Notes: a model not told the origin generated them from the sequence alone. A stretch of DNA of 64,000 bases from Acinetobacter courvalinii (GCF_014635545.1 NZ_BMDA01000004.1:1-64000), one strand, 5' to 3'; shown: positions 11,437-20,713, counted from the first letter of the stretch. Made by a program: numbers and translations.

Positions 11437-11465
11437 AAAAAGCGCACAATGTGCGCTTTTTTTTA
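11437..11465 (+). terminator. Terminator or attenuator between filA and filB
   Basis: AAAAGCGCAC and GTGCGCTTTT flank a two-base centre and continue into more T, a near-perfect intrinsic terminator immediately after filA. The remaining fil genes must be read through it or use their own promoter in the 230 bases before filB. Confidence 0.88.
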
Positions 11466-11694
11466 TTTTAATTATCGATACTTAAAGCAAAAAACGAGAA
11501 ACGTTGCGTTAATCACAATCATTTATTAAAACTTTACTTAATTCTATTTTTCATTACATTTCGTCAAAAAAAACTAAAAAAAAGCTGTTTTTTTCTATAA
11601 AAAAAGGTATCTTCAACAGACAGGGATGTAGTGTTTTTAAACACTAAAATAAAACGAATAAGGCAAGTTGTGCCATAGTTAGAAAAAGAGACTT

Positions 11695-12528
11695 ATGTTA
11701 GAGATCGCTTTAGGCTCAGCATTGATGTATTACTTTACAACGCAAGCCTTTGAAATTGAGAAAAAGCCAGAGGGGACTGTGCATTACACAGAAACTCTCG
11801 ATTCCCGTAATCCTTCATTTACTCGTAATCATCGCGAAGCCGTGGTGATTAAGCCTGCTGTCGAAGATCAATTCAGGGGAATTGTACGTCAAGCTTACGA
11901 CTATAGTTGCGGATCTGCTGCCTTAACTACGCTATTAAATGGTTATGGTGGTTTGCGCTTGACTGAACAACAGACGATGACTGGTTTGCTTCAATATGGT
12001 GAGTATCAACGTATTATTGAGCGTCGTAGTTTCTCCTTGTTAGATATGAAACGTTTCGTTTCAGCATTGGGGTTAACAAGTGGGGGATATCGCGGTGAAT
12101 TCTCTGATCTAACTGCATTAAAACAACCTGCAATTGTTCCTATTACCTATGCTGGTTTTAAACATTTTGTAGTCTATAAAGCATATAAAGATGGAAGAGT
12201 CTATGTGGCTGATCCAGCTTTAGGGAATATCAGCTTTGATGAGATTCGGTTTAAAGAAATCTGGGATAACAATACTTTATTTATTGTTGATATACCTCAA
12301 CAGTACCAAAAGAATTTATTGGCACTTCAAGATTCGGACATGCGTCATGTAGAAGATGCAACTGTAAATCGATATGCCCTTGCTGACATTCAGTATCCAA
12401 CGCAACAGTTTGAGAAACTTGCAGATAAAGGATCAACTATGCGTCGGGTACTGGATACGAACTCTACATCAGATACTTACAATCAACCGATTACGACGTA
12501 TATGCGCTTATATTACAAGCGGAAATAG
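11695..12528 (+). CDS. filB: FilB, C39-family cysteine peptidase (FapD-like)
   Basis: The 277-residue protein has a hydrophobic N-terminus that may act as a signal or anchor, then a papain-fold C39 peptidase domain. The catalytic Cys72 lies in YDYSCGSAALTTLL, His157 in GFKHFVVYKA and the third residue Asp173 in VYVADPALGN. The SFSLLDMKRFVSALG stretch between them also matches C39 peptidases of the FapD type in Pseudomonas fap operons. C39 enzymes classically cut after double-glycine leaders, but FapD-type enzymes work without an ABC transporter. It opens the filBCDEF run. Substrate assignment to FilA is inference. Confidence 0.87.
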   Translation: MLEIALGSALMYYFTTQAFEIEKKPEGTVHYTETLDSRNPSFTRNHREAVVIKPAVEDQFRGIVRQAYDYSCGSAALTTLLNGYGGLRLTEQQTMTGLLQYGEYQRIIERRSFSLLDMKRFVSALGLTSGGYRGEFSDLTALKQPAIVPITYAGFKHFVVYKAYKDGRVYVADPALGNISFDEIRFKEIWDNNTLFIVDIPQQYQKNLLALQDSDMRHVEDATVNRYALADIQYPTQQFEKLADKGSTMRRVLDTNSTSDTYNQPITTYMRLYYKRK

Positions 12529-12572
12529 TGAAGAAAAATCAGTAAAATTAATGTAATAGGATACAAAGTAAA

Positions 12573-13709
12573 ATGAATCATACATGGATGAAGATGACTG
12601 TGCTGGCGTTGAGTTTAGGCGCAATCACATCAACACTTTACGCAGCAGAAGAGCAACCTGTAGCTGAAGCAGCGGTACCTCAAACAGATGAGGCAGCAAC
12701 TGTAAACACTGAGACCGTCACACCTACAGAAGAGACAGCAGCGAGTCCAGTTGCGCCAGTGGCGGAAAGCAGTCAGGCCGATCAGGCTGCCAGTGCATTA
12801 CAGAAAAAAGAAACGGATGCGACTCAAGAAACCAATTTGCAAGAAGTATTCACCTCAAATGAACGTCAGTACTCGCTCATCAAAAAAGGTGTTTTTTCAT
12901 CCTACTACGACATTGACTACACTTATTATCGTGATACCCGTGTCGATGCCTCTATGGATAATGGCAACTTAAATAATCTAAGATTTGAAGAAGATGCCAA
13001 TCATACCTTAACCAACACATTTACAGTACAGTACGGCTTATTGGACAATCTTACGTTGTCTGCATCATTGCCTCTCGTTGCAAAAAAAGAATTATTAAAA
13101 GATAAAACAGCTGCAGGTTTAGGGGATATTAACTTTGGGGCACGCTGGGAACCATTTCCTTTAAAACAAGGACGCTTACCTTTAGTACTATTCGGAAGTT
13201 TATCGACCAAAACGGGCGACAGTCCTTATGAAATTGGGATAGATGAACTTTCAACTGGTAAGGGCTATTACTCAGTTGGGGTCGGCGCAAGTACTCGTAA
13301 ATATATTGATCCTGTTGTGTTATTTAGCTCTGTATCTGTCAACTATGGTTTTAAAGAGTCAGGGTTGGATCAGGCTCGAGGCCGAAGAACGTTAGAGAGT
13401 TTTGATCCTGGTGTGAGTGGGGGCTTTGCTTTTGGTTTTGCTTACTCATTTAACTATGATGTGTCACTGACCATGTCATATCAACAAAGCTTTAATACAG
13501 GAGCCAAATTCTACTTTAAAGAAGATGAAAGTTACGAGTCAGGGGATCAAAGTAGTGCCATGCTATCTTTTGCTTTAGGAGTTCGTGTTTCTCCTGAAAC
13601 AATTGTTAATGGTACGGTGGGTATTGGCTTAACTGAAGATGCACCAGATGTGTCACTTGGTCTATCTTTCCCATTGGATATTATAGGTTTTGGCAAAAAA
13701 AATCGTTAA
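12573..13709 (+). CDS. filC: FilC, outer-membrane beta-barrel (FapF-like transporter)
   Basis: The 378-residue protein has a signal peptide ending near TLYAA (about residue 25), a low-complexity Ala/Glu/Pro/Thr segment to about residue 80, and a short helical linker with repeated Gln/Ala. A beta-barrel follows from about residue 100 with alternating aromatic strands. Motifs such as NLTLSASLPLV and GLGDINFGARWEP match the Phenol_MetA_deg barrel superfamily, which includes FapF, the export pore for Fap amyloid. The N-terminal extension plus barrel layout also matches FapF. The gene is 44 bases after filB and 9 bases before filD. Confidence 0.83.
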   Translation: MNHTWMKMTVLALSLGAITSTLYAAEEQPVAEAAVPQTDEAATVNTETVTPTEETAASPVAPVAESSQADQAASALQKKETDATQETNLQEVFTSNERQYSLIKKGVFSSYYDIDYTYYRDTRVDASMDNGNLNNLRFEEDANHTLTNTFTVQYGLLDNLTLSASLPLVAKKELLKDKTAAGLGDINFGARWEPFPLKQGRLPLVLFGSLSTKTGDSPYEIGIDELSTGKGYYSVGVGASTRKYIDPVVLFSSVSVNYGFKESGLDQARGRRTLESFDPGVSGGFAFGFAYSFNYDVSLTMSYQQSFNTGAKFYFKEDESYESGDQSSAMLSFALGVRVSPETIVNGTVGIGLTEDAPDVSLGLSFPLDIIGFGKKNR

Positions 13710-13718
13710 GGAGATGTA

Positions 13719-15386
13719 ATGGTGAAACACCTTAAATTATGTCCTTTAACGATAGCCATATTTTTCGCTGGTTTATCTACTGTTGCTAATGCACAGTTAG
13801 GACAAGACTTATCTGTAGACTTGAGGTCGCTTGCTTTGGGGAACGCTGTAACGGCAGACCCACCGGGTATTAGTGCAGTGCATTTTAACCCGGCAGCACT
13901 TGCAAAACTTGATGGCTTACAAACCGATGTGCAAGGTATTTTGGCAAATTTTGCCATCAAACGTGATTATTCTGCACCTGTCGGTTACAACGTTTTTGGT
14001 TATTCGGATGATCCGCTAGTTTGTAATGATGGGCCTGAAATTGATTCCAATATTTGTACAGACTTTAAAGGTACAGTGCATGGGGATGTGGAATATGCCA
14101 GTATTTACGTTCCTGTTTTAAAGAAAATTGTTGATTTAGGACCAAACTCGCCTTTAGTTGCACCGACTGCAGGGATTTCATATAAACCCCCTGGTTCAAA
14201 AGTAACTTATGCAACCGCTGTGTATGCACCTTTAGTTGCGGGTTTTGGTGCGGAAGATGGCAACCCGAGTAACTATATGGGGCAACAAGTTGCCTTAGAA
14301 CGTATTACCTATTTATCACCATCTTTTGGTTATCAAGTCAATGATCATTTATCACTTGGCGCGTCATTTGGTATGTCTTATCAGGCAATTGCCCTGAAAA
14401 CGGATTTACGTTTTCCGAATGAAATGATTGGCGTATTACGTATGGTCGATGAGGTTGTTTGTCGGCCATTTAAAGATAATGGCGATATCATTACCGATTT
14501 ACTATTATTTGGTATCTGTAATGCCAAAGAAGGGATGAACCCGTTTAATAAAATGGGAGCCATGGATGTTTCCTTAGAGCAGTCTTTAAGCCCAAGTTAT
14601 AACCTTGGTCTACTTTGGGAACCCACTGATGACTTTAGCTTTGGTATGGTCTATCAAAGTGAAGCCAAAATGCGCTTAAAAGGCAAATATTTAATTAATA
14701 ATGCAGTGGCTCCGCAACAGCTGGTTGCAGGTTTAAACTCGTCTGCAACAGGGCAGATTCTTGCTGCGATTCTGGGCTTACCTGGCTATGTACCCGATGT
14801 AGAGTCTGGACTGGTTGCGATGGATTTCAAATATCCTCAGCATTTTAAAGCAGGGATCAAATATAAAATTTTCCCAGACTTGCAAATGAACTTTGACGTT
14901 GGTTGGACAGACTTCTCGGCTTGGGACAAATTTAGATTTGAATTTGACCGACAAATCTCCTTACTTAAAGTGGCTAAGCTGTTATCCAATGATGTGACAG
15001 ACCGCTCTCTGGCCCTACCATTACGCTTCCAGTCTTCTTGGCGTTGGGGGATCGGTTTTGAATATTCTGCGACAGATCGTTTGAAATTACGAATGGGATA
15101 TGAACCGCGTACTAGTTCTATTCCTGATGACAAACGAAATACCATGGTACCGATTAACAATGCGCAGTTATTTGGTCTAGGTATTGGTTATCGTTTTGAT
15201 CAGGATACTGATCTAGATTTATCATTAGGTTTCTTACGCAGCCGGGATGATATTCCAGCCAATACCAGTAGCTTATCGAATCAGACCGGGGTAGGTAATA
15301 TCCTGTTAAACCCTTATGCAGGCCTAAATGTAAAAACCAATACTAAAGTCACCTTGCTTGGCATTAACTATAGAACAAAATGGTAA
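13719..15386 (+). CDS. filD: FilD, FadL/OmpP1-type outer-membrane protein
   Basis: The 555-residue protein has a cleaved signal peptide (to about TVANA, residue 25). Its mature N-terminus DLRSLALGNAVTADPPGISAVHFNPAALAKL resembles the FadL/OmpP1/TodX family hatch region, in which LGxAxxA and NPAA motifs recur. The rest alternates as a large beta-barrel and ends with an aromatic-rich strand and a terminal Trp. It starts after an excellent TAAGGAGATG ribosome-binding site and overlaps filE. FadL-type barrels carry hydrophobic ligands; within fil its role is unknown. It contains paired cysteines in an extracellular-type insert near residues 100-115. Confidence 0.85.
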   Translation: MVKHLKLCPLTIAIFFAGLSTVANAQLGQDLSVDLRSLALGNAVTADPPGISAVHFNPAALAKLDGLQTDVQGILANFAIKRDYSAPVGYNVFGYSDDPLVCNDGPEIDSNICTDFKGTVHGDVEYASIYVPVLKKIVDLGPNSPLVAPTAGISYKPPGSKVTYATAVYAPLVAGFGAEDGNPSNYMGQQVALERITYLSPSFGYQVNDHLSLGASFGMSYQAIALKTDLRFPNEMIGVLRMVDEVVCRPFKDNGDIITDLLLFGICNAKEGMNPFNKMGAMDVSLEQSLSPSYNLGLLWEPTDDFSFGMVYQSEAKMRLKGKYLINNAVAPQQLVAGLNSSATGQILAAILGLPGYVPDVESGLVAMDFKYPQHFKAGIKYKIFPDLQMNFDVGWTDFSAWDKFRFEFDRQISLLKVAKLLSNDVTDRSLALPLRFQSSWRWGIGFEYSATDRLKLRMGYEPRTSSIPDDKRNTMVPINNAQLFGLGIGYRFDQDTDLDLSLGFLRSRDDIPANTSSLSNQTGVGNILLNPYAGLNVKTNTKVTLLGINYRTKW

Positions 15387-16654
15387 TGTATAAAATGATT
15401 AAACAGCCTCTGCTCGTGACCTTGTTCGTTGCTTTGACAAGTGGAGGAGCTGTATATGCAGAAGAGGGCTTTTATACGATCATTGGCCCAGATGGTCGGC
15501 CAATGATTATTCCTCAGAAAAAACAATCTCAGCCTGTAAAAAACCTATCAGTTCAGCAAAAACAGGAGAAGGTGGCACAGGTTGAGAAAGTAGAAAAAGT
15601 AGAAACTGTCGTGGTTGAGAAAAAGCAGCAAGATCAAGTAATCGCTTCTTCCAAGCCAACTGCTGCAATGGCAGTGCCTAAAGCACCTGCACTACATAAA
15701 CAAGCTACCGAGGCGAATGTTTCTCACGCTCCTGTCATTGCACCTGCATCACCTAAACAAGTAAAAAAAGTAGAAGAGATTAAACAACAACCGCAGCCAT
15801 CTGCAGCAGAAACCGTCCTACCGAAGGTGATATCAGCACAGAAGTCACAATCTGTTGATATTGATCCTACTATTTCGACTAAACCACGTTTGACAGCAGA
15901 AAAGCTGAATAAAAAAGCAGTAGTACAAAGCTCGCAGCCAGTTGAAACCGTAAATGTTGAAACTTCTACGACAGCACCTGTTTCGAAAATTGATGGTGTG
16001 GAATACGTAAATAATGAGTATTTAGAAGATCAAGAATTTAACCTTGATGGCAAGAAACGTTTTTATACAATGCCAGATGGGACGGGTCGTATGGAAACAA
16101 TCGAGCGTAAAAAAGGTGTAAACCAGTCGATGCTCAATAGATTGTTGAATCGCAATCCTAAGCCTGAAGCACCAATTGTTTTATCCAGTACTTATATTCG
16201 TTTATCTGCAGAGGATTTGGCAGCAACGTTTGAAAATGATCGCTGTTTCTTAAAAGATTATAAAAAATCAATCAAGACCTTAACCCCTAAAAAGGAAGTC
16301 GGTGTTTGGCCGAGGAAGCCTTTAAAAGAAAAATTTGAATACGAGGTGGTTAAGCTGGATCATTCTGTGGAATATATGCAAATTGCTTCTTACGCTTCTA
16401 GTAATGAGAAACCTGTTTATTATTGGCCTTTAGTGGTCTTTTTAGATGAAAAGGGCTGTGCGCAGGAGGCCGTAAGTGGGTTTAAAAATAATCTGGTGAA
16501 TACAACACTGCTGCAACACTCAGCAATTCAGGGGGTGGTAAAAATTCCTCCAAAAGCTGAGTATATGATGATGACACCACTCGCTTCTGCAATTGATGTG
16601 CCTGAAAGCGAACTATCAAATCAAGGTCAGATAAGGATCTCTGCTTTAAAATAA
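15386..16654 (+). CDS. filE: FilE, exported periplasmic protein
   Basis: From the ATG that overlaps the filD stop (TAATG at 15384-15388) the product is 422 residues; an in-frame ATG at 15380 adds two. It has a signal peptide ending near VYAEE, a conserved GFYTIIGPDGRPMIIPQ segment, then a long Lys/Gln/Val/Pro low-complexity linker (about residues 45-190). A second segment KRFYTMPDGTGRMETIERKKG echoes the first. The C-terminal domain contains two spaced cysteines (in NDRCFLKDY and EKGCAQEA), possibly a disulfide. The layout suggests a periplasm-spanning adaptor. No enzyme motif is visible. Confidence 0.82.
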   Translation: MYKMIKQPLLVTLFVALTSGGAVYAEEGFYTIIGPDGRPMIIPQKKQSQPVKNLSVQQKQEKVAQVEKVEKVETVVVEKKQQDQVIASSKPTAAMAVPKAPALHKQATEANVSHAPVIAPASPKQVKKVEEIKQQPQPSAAETVLPKVISAQKSQSVDIDPTISTKPRLTAEKLNKKAVVQSSQPVETVNVETSTTAPVSKIDGVEYVNNEYLEDQEFNLDGKKRFYTMPDGTGRMETIERKKGVNQSMLNRLLNRNPKPEAPIVLSSTYIRLSAEDLAATFENDRCFLKDYKKSIKTLTPKKEVGVWPRKPLKEKFEYEVVKLDHSVEYMQIASYASSNEKPVYYWPLVVFLDEKGCAQEAVSGFKNNLVNTTLLQHSAIQGVVKIPPKAEYMMMTPLASAIDVPESELSNQGQIRISALK

Positions 16655-16675
16655 GCATTAACAGGATTAAAATGT

Positions 16676-18688
16676 ATGAATAAGAAAATATTATTACCTT
16701 TTGCAGTATCTACGCTTGCAGTGATGTTACATGGTTGTGGTGGTGAAAGTGCCAAGATTAATGAAGACCCAACCAAAGGGGTAGAAGGTGTTACTTCAAA
16801 TACCAGTTGTAATGTGAAAGAAGATACCTGTTTACAGTTTGTGCTGGATTATCCGATTGCTGGTCTCAATTTTGATTGTAGTTCAGATAAATTTAATCAT
16901 TTTGCAACAAAAATGGAAGGTAATCTTGCTACGGGTGCCTGTAAGTTGGGGGATACAGTTACTTTCTATCTTCAAGGTGAGACCAGTGCACGCAAAATTA
17001 ATCTGGGCTCAGTGCAATTAGATAAGATTACTAAACTCAAAACAGCTGCTTATTCCCGTATCCGTATTGTTGATTTAGCAATGGGCCTCACTGGAAAAAC
17101 ACCAGCAAGTGTAAGTGCAGATGACGAAACCATACGCGTGGCAATGGCTTTAGTTAAAATTCTCCAGAGCCAAGGTGTTGTGGACAATCGTAATGTGATT
17201 GGTGACATTCAGCAGATTGAATTCACAAAAGAAAAGAAAAATACGCTTGTGGAAATATCTCAGGATGTTGGCGTAAATGAACTCAGTAGCGGAGCATATG
17301 CAGAAATTCTGAAACCTTGGCTAGACGTAAGTGGAATTACTGATGAACAAGCCTTGGCTATCGTTACTCAGCTACTAAATCTAAGCCAGGTCGGCGTATG
17401 GTATGCGGAGTTACCACTCTTTAAGGCAGGAAGTAATGGAGCTGTTATCGAAACGCCAAATGAAGGAAGTGGCGTATTCCCAGATGGCTTGTTTGGATGC
17501 AACAGAGACCTTTATAAGGACTGTTTGAATGCTACAGATGGAAAAGGTGCAACCTTACGTCATTCTATGGGACGTTTTGAGTTATTGACAGATCGTCAGG
17601 GTTATATTCTCGGTTATGGTCAACAATGGCGAGGTAACCCGATTATTACCAATAGTGTGGTTGCTCCACCACTTGCATTAATTGGAAGTGCTAAACCAGA
17701 GAAAATGCAAGTTCAGCCACAAAAAAACTGGTTTAATTTGATTAATCAGGAAATTAATCCAGGGCAACCTTTGCGTTTCATGTTAAATAACAACTCTGCT
17801 GAAGATTTATTAGTCACACAAGGTAAGTTGATTAATGGAACAAATATTGCTAGTACTGAAGCGGTTTATCGCCAACTCACTAAAGCTAAATCTACCGATC
17901 CTTTTAACAACGCAAAAGATTTAGGTTTATGGCAGCAGAATATTGATGGTATCACCTATAAAGGCGTAACTGATGTCTTTAAATTTAACTCGGCAAGTTA
18001 TTTATCAAAAGATGTGTTTACTACAGAAGCAAATGTCAAATCTGGACAACGTTATGCCTTCCCTCTCTATGCAACCCTAACGTTTAAATTTCAAGATGCC
18101 AGCATTGCCCCTGTTGATTTAGGGATTTTGATTGATGAACATGGAGATATCCGAACCGATATCAAAAAAGATGCAACCGCAACAGATATGTCGGGTAATT
18201 GTGCCCAAGCTGAACCACAGGCGGATGGTACATATTTAGATGAGTTTGGTGTAACACAATATCGAATTGGTACAACAGGTGGCGCAAACTCTTCAACAAA
18301 TGATAAGTCAGTAACCGTACGTATGATTTTCTCAAATCCGAAATTTGGCGTACTTGAGGGAATTTTACTTGGTTTAAACTTTACCTCTCTGAATAACAAA
18401 CAAAATATTAGTGGCGCAAAAATCAACGTGTTTAACTTGTTAAATGGTGAAGCGAATGGAATTAACTTGACCAACTTCTCTGATAAGACCGTTTCATGGT
18501 TGAATATGCACGGAGTTTATCTGACCTCTTATATCACTATATATGACCATAAAGACACGGATAAGAGTAAATTGATTGCACCAACAGATGCGGAACGTGC
18601 CATCGCTAAGCGTTATACGGGTACCGCAAGTATTAAGGTTGCAGACCAAAAAATTCCAGCCTGTAATGCGATTAAGATAAAATCTTAA
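16676..18688 (+). CDS. filF: FilF, large lipoprotein, last gene of the fil operon
   Basis: The 670-residue product has a lipoprotein signal with lipobox LHGC at about residues 18-21, followed by GGES, which has no Asp at +2 and so fits outer-membrane sorting. Several cysteine pairs lie in the first 80 residues (SCNVKEDTC, FDCSS, GACKLGD). The rest is beta-rich and Asn/Gly/Thr-rich without a recognised catalytic motif. FilF of Acinetobacter baumannii has been described as an outer-membrane or surface antigen. It sits 21 bases after filE and is followed by a strong bidirectional terminator. Confidence 0.85.
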   Translation: MNKKILLPFAVSTLAVMLHGCGGESAKINEDPTKGVEGVTSNTSCNVKEDTCLQFVLDYPIAGLNFDCSSDKFNHFATKMEGNLATGACKLGDTVTFYLQGETSARKINLGSVQLDKITKLKTAAYSRIRIVDLAMGLTGKTPASVSADDETIRVAMALVKILQSQGVVDNRNVIGDIQQIEFTKEKKNTLVEISQDVGVNELSSGAYAEILKPWLDVSGITDEQALAIVTQLLNLSQVGVWYAELPLFKAGSNGAVIETPNEGSGVFPDGLFGCNRDLYKDCLNATDGKGATLRHSMGRFELLTDRQGYILGYGQQWRGNPIITNSVVAPPLALIGSAKPEKMQVQPQKNWFNLINQEINPGQPLRFMLNNNSAEDLLVTQGKLINGTNIASTEAVYRQLTKAKSTDPFNNAKDLGLWQQNIDGITYKGVTDVFKFNSASYLSKDVFTTEANVKSGQRYAFPLYATLTFKFQDASIAPVDLGILIDEHGDIRTDIKKDATATDMSGNCAQAEPQADGTYLDEFGVTQYRIGTTGGANSSTNDKSVTVRMIFSNPKFGVLEGILLGLNFTSLNNKQNISGAKINVFNLLNGEANGINLTNFSDKTVSWLNMHGVYLTSYITIYDHKDTDKSKLIAPTDAERAIAKRYTGTASIKVADQKIPACNAIKIKS

Positions 18689-18703
18689 AGGATAGTCACA
18701 ATA

Positions 18704-18735
18704 AAAAAGACCGCGGCAATGCGGTCTTTTTTATT
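18704..18735. terminator. Bidirectional terminator between filF and the Nudix gene
   Basis: AAAAAGACCGC and GCGGTCTTTTT form an 11-bp stem around GGCAAT, with A and T tracts on both sides. It serves convergent filF and the minus-strand Nudix gene. Confidence 0.9.
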
Positions 18736-19283
18736 TAGCCGGTATGGTCCAGGCGTGTGCCGAGTGTTTCTAAATGTGGAGGGAATTTTCCACTTTTACG
18801 ATCAGCAAAATAATGTCTGAGTGTTTGTTCTACACTTGGGAAAGCCAGTTCTTTCCATGGAATTTCATGTTCTTCGAATAAGCGGCATTCGATACTTTCT
18901 TCACCGGCACCGAACTGTCCTTGTTTTAACAGAGCTTTAAACAGGACATAAATCTGTCCAATACGCGGAATATTGTACATACAATACAATTGTTCGATTT
19001 CAACTTCGGCTTCAGCTTCTTCTCGGGTTTCGCGTGCTGCCCCTTGTTCCATGGTTTCAAATAATTCCATGTAGCCTGCAGGTAAGGTCCAGAGACCATA
19101 GCGGGGTTCAATGGCGCGGCGACACAGTAAAACTTTATCATCCCACAGGGCTAATGCACCACAAATCACTTTGGGGTTTTCATAATGAATGTTGCCGCAA
19201 TGTGTGCAGACCAATCGTGATTTATGATCACCCAGTGGAATTTTTGCTTCAGTTTGATGTCCACACGCAACGCAAAAGCTCAT
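18735..19283 (-). CDS. Zinc-ribbon Nudix hydrolase
   Basis: The 182-residue protein starts MSFCVACGHQTE and carries an N-terminal zinc ribbon (CVAC ... CTHC, residues 4-30), as in NudC-type NADH pyrophosphatases, followed by a Nudix domain. The Nudix box runs from GYMELFETMEQGAARE into TREEAEAE; the usual Gly near the end of the box is Ala. The product is shorter than full NudC (about 260 residues), so the substrate is uncertain, probably a nucleoside-diphosphate derivative such as ADP-ribose or FAD. An upstream frame to 19400 is open, but the start at 19283 gives the family N-terminus. It is divergent from a second Nudix gene. Confidence 0.88.
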   Translation of the reverse strand: MSFCVACGHQTEAKIPLGDHKSRLVCTHCGNIHYENPKVICGALALWDDKVLLCRRAIEPRYGLWTLPAGYMELFETMEQGAARETREEAEAEVEIEQLYCMYNIPRIGQIYVLFKALLKQGQFGAGEESIECRLFEEHEIPWKELAFPSVEQTLRHYFADRKSGKFPPHLETLGTRLDHTG

Positions 19284-19412
19284 AATTATCATCAGCCGTA
19301 GAGATAACTCAGCATAACCGAATTTTGATGACTTCGCATCATGATCTATGATTGCAGCTAAAAATTCGGCTATGATGCTGATTAAGGAAAATGAGAACAA
19401 GAGATAATTGAG

Positions 19413-20018
19413 ATGGAAGAACCATCGTTAATCGCGCTTTTACAACAACGGTTACGTTTTTCCAAACGAATCCAGCAGGCGGATGCTGCTGTATTGATTG
19501 CGATTACCCAGGAAAGTCAGCCTAAAGTCTTGCTCACCCGTCGTTCGATGCAATTGTCGCAACATGCAGGGGAGGTTTCCTTTCCAGGGGGAAAACGTGA
19601 TCCAAGCGATACCAGTAATATTGTGGTGGCGCTCCGTGAAGCACAAGAAGAAACTGCACTGAATCCCTTCGATGTAAAGCTCTTGGGTGACTTGCCGATT
19701 CAGCGGGCGCGTAGTGGTTTATCTGTTAAGCCGATTGTCGGGCTGATTCCAGCACAGGTCGAACTGATTGCTCAGCCGACTGAGATTGACCGGATTTTCT
19801 TTGTTCCATTGCAAGAGTTGATCGATGCCCCCCCTTTACCTTATGAAGTGCGTTTAGCCCGACAATCATTATATTTCCCGAGCATGCAGGTAGACAGTGA
19901 AGTGGTCTGGGGGCTGACTGCGCGGATGCTGGTGTCATTATTTCAATATGGACTAGGCTATCAAAAAAGCTGGCCTTTTCTCGTGAATCCACCGCACTTT
20001 GGGATTGCAAAGTTCTAA
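19413..20018 (+). CDS. Nudix hydrolase, coenzyme A pyrophosphatase type
   Basis: The 201-residue protein contains the CoA-pyrophosphatase signature LLTRRSMQLSQHAGEVSFPG immediately before its Nudix box GGKRDPSDTSNIVVALREAQ and the following EETAL. This combination (NuBI plus Nudix motif) identifies the NudL/YeaB group, which cleaves CoA and derivatives to 4'-phosphopantetheine and 3',5'-ADP. It begins 130 bases from the divergent zinc-ribbon Nudix gene and is 21 bases upstream of the gamma carbonic anhydrase gene, with which it is probably cotranscribed. Confidence 0.88.
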   Translation: MEEPSLIALLQQRLRFSKRIQQADAAVLIAITQESQPKVLLTRRSMQLSQHAGEVSFPGGKRDPSDTSNIVVALREAQEETALNPFDVKLLGDLPIQRARSGLSVKPIVGLIPAQVELIAQPTEIDRIFFVPLQELIDAPPLPYEVRLARQSLYFPSMQVDSEVVWGLTARMLVSLFQYGLGYQKSWPFLVNPPHFGIAKF

Positions 20019-20039
20019 TTTTTTTAAGAGTTTTTTATC

Positions 20040-20570
20040 ATGATGTATACCTATCAGGGATTGAGTCCGAAAGCTTTACATGAACCTTGGGATGGCTGGG
20101 TTGCACCAACGGCTACTGTCATTGGCCAAGCAGAACTTGGTCGGCAAGTGAGTATCTGGTTTGGCGCCGTGGTGCGTGCCGATAATTGCGTGATACGGAT
20201 TGGTGATTTCTCGAATATTCAGGAAAATGCAGTTTTACATACCGACGCCGGCATCGAGTTAACTATTGGCGAGTATGTGACGGTCGGGCATAAAGTGATG
20301 CTGCATGGATGTACGATTGGTGATAATTCACTGATTGGCATGAATGCGGTGATCTTGAATAATGCAGTGATTGGCAAGAACTGTATTATTGGTGCCAATG
20401 CCTTGATTCCAGAAGGGAAAATTATTCCAGATAACTCTGTGGTAATGGGCTCACCTGGAAAGGTGGTGAAAACACTGGATGAACAGGGCGCCGCACGCTT
20501 GCGTTTAAGTGCCTTGCATTATGCTGAACATTACAAAAACTTTTTAAATCTGGAAGCTTTTAGTTTTTAA
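20040..20570 (+). CDS. Gamma-class carbonic anhydrase family protein (YrdA-like)
   Basis: The 176-residue protein is a left-handed parallel beta-helix made of hexapeptide repeats (for example IGDFSNIQENAVLH, VTVGHKVMLHGCTIGDNSLIGMNAVILNNAVIGKNC, IIGANALIPEGKII). The histidines that bind zinc at subunit interfaces are present in LHTD, VGHKV and LHGC. YrdA/CaiE-type proteins share this fold; carbonic anhydrase activity is variable, so the activity itself is not certain. It follows the CoA-type Nudix gene by 21 bases and ends with its own terminator. Confidence 0.9.
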   Translation: MMYTYQGLSPKALHEPWDGWVAPTATVIGQAELGRQVSIWFGAVVRADNCVIRIGDFSNIQENAVLHTDAGIELTIGEYVTVGHKVMLHGCTIGDNSLIGMNAVILNNAVIGKNCIIGANALIPEGKIIPDNSVVMGSPGKVVKTLDEQGAARLRLSALHYAEHYKNFLNLEAFSF

Positions 20571-20598
20571 CAGATGTTTAAAAATGAAGTCCTCATGT

Positions 20599-20626
20599 AG
20601 CCAAGTTTATGCTTGGCTTTTTATTG
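20599..20626 (+). terminator. Terminator after the gamma carbonic anhydrase gene
   Basis: AGCCAAG-TTTAT-GCTTGGCT followed by five T forms a compact intrinsic terminator. Confidence 0.8.
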
Positions 20627-20713
20627 AGATAAAAAAGCCAATAACTCGCCTATCGCGTTTGAGTGGAGTATGATACTCGACGTTTTTTATCTGTTTCGGG
20701 CTAAGGTTTTTGC

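Noticed and set aside
13706-13960. Minus-strand frame at the start of filD
   Set aside because: It is antisense to a confidently assigned exported protein and lacks its own ribosome-binding site.
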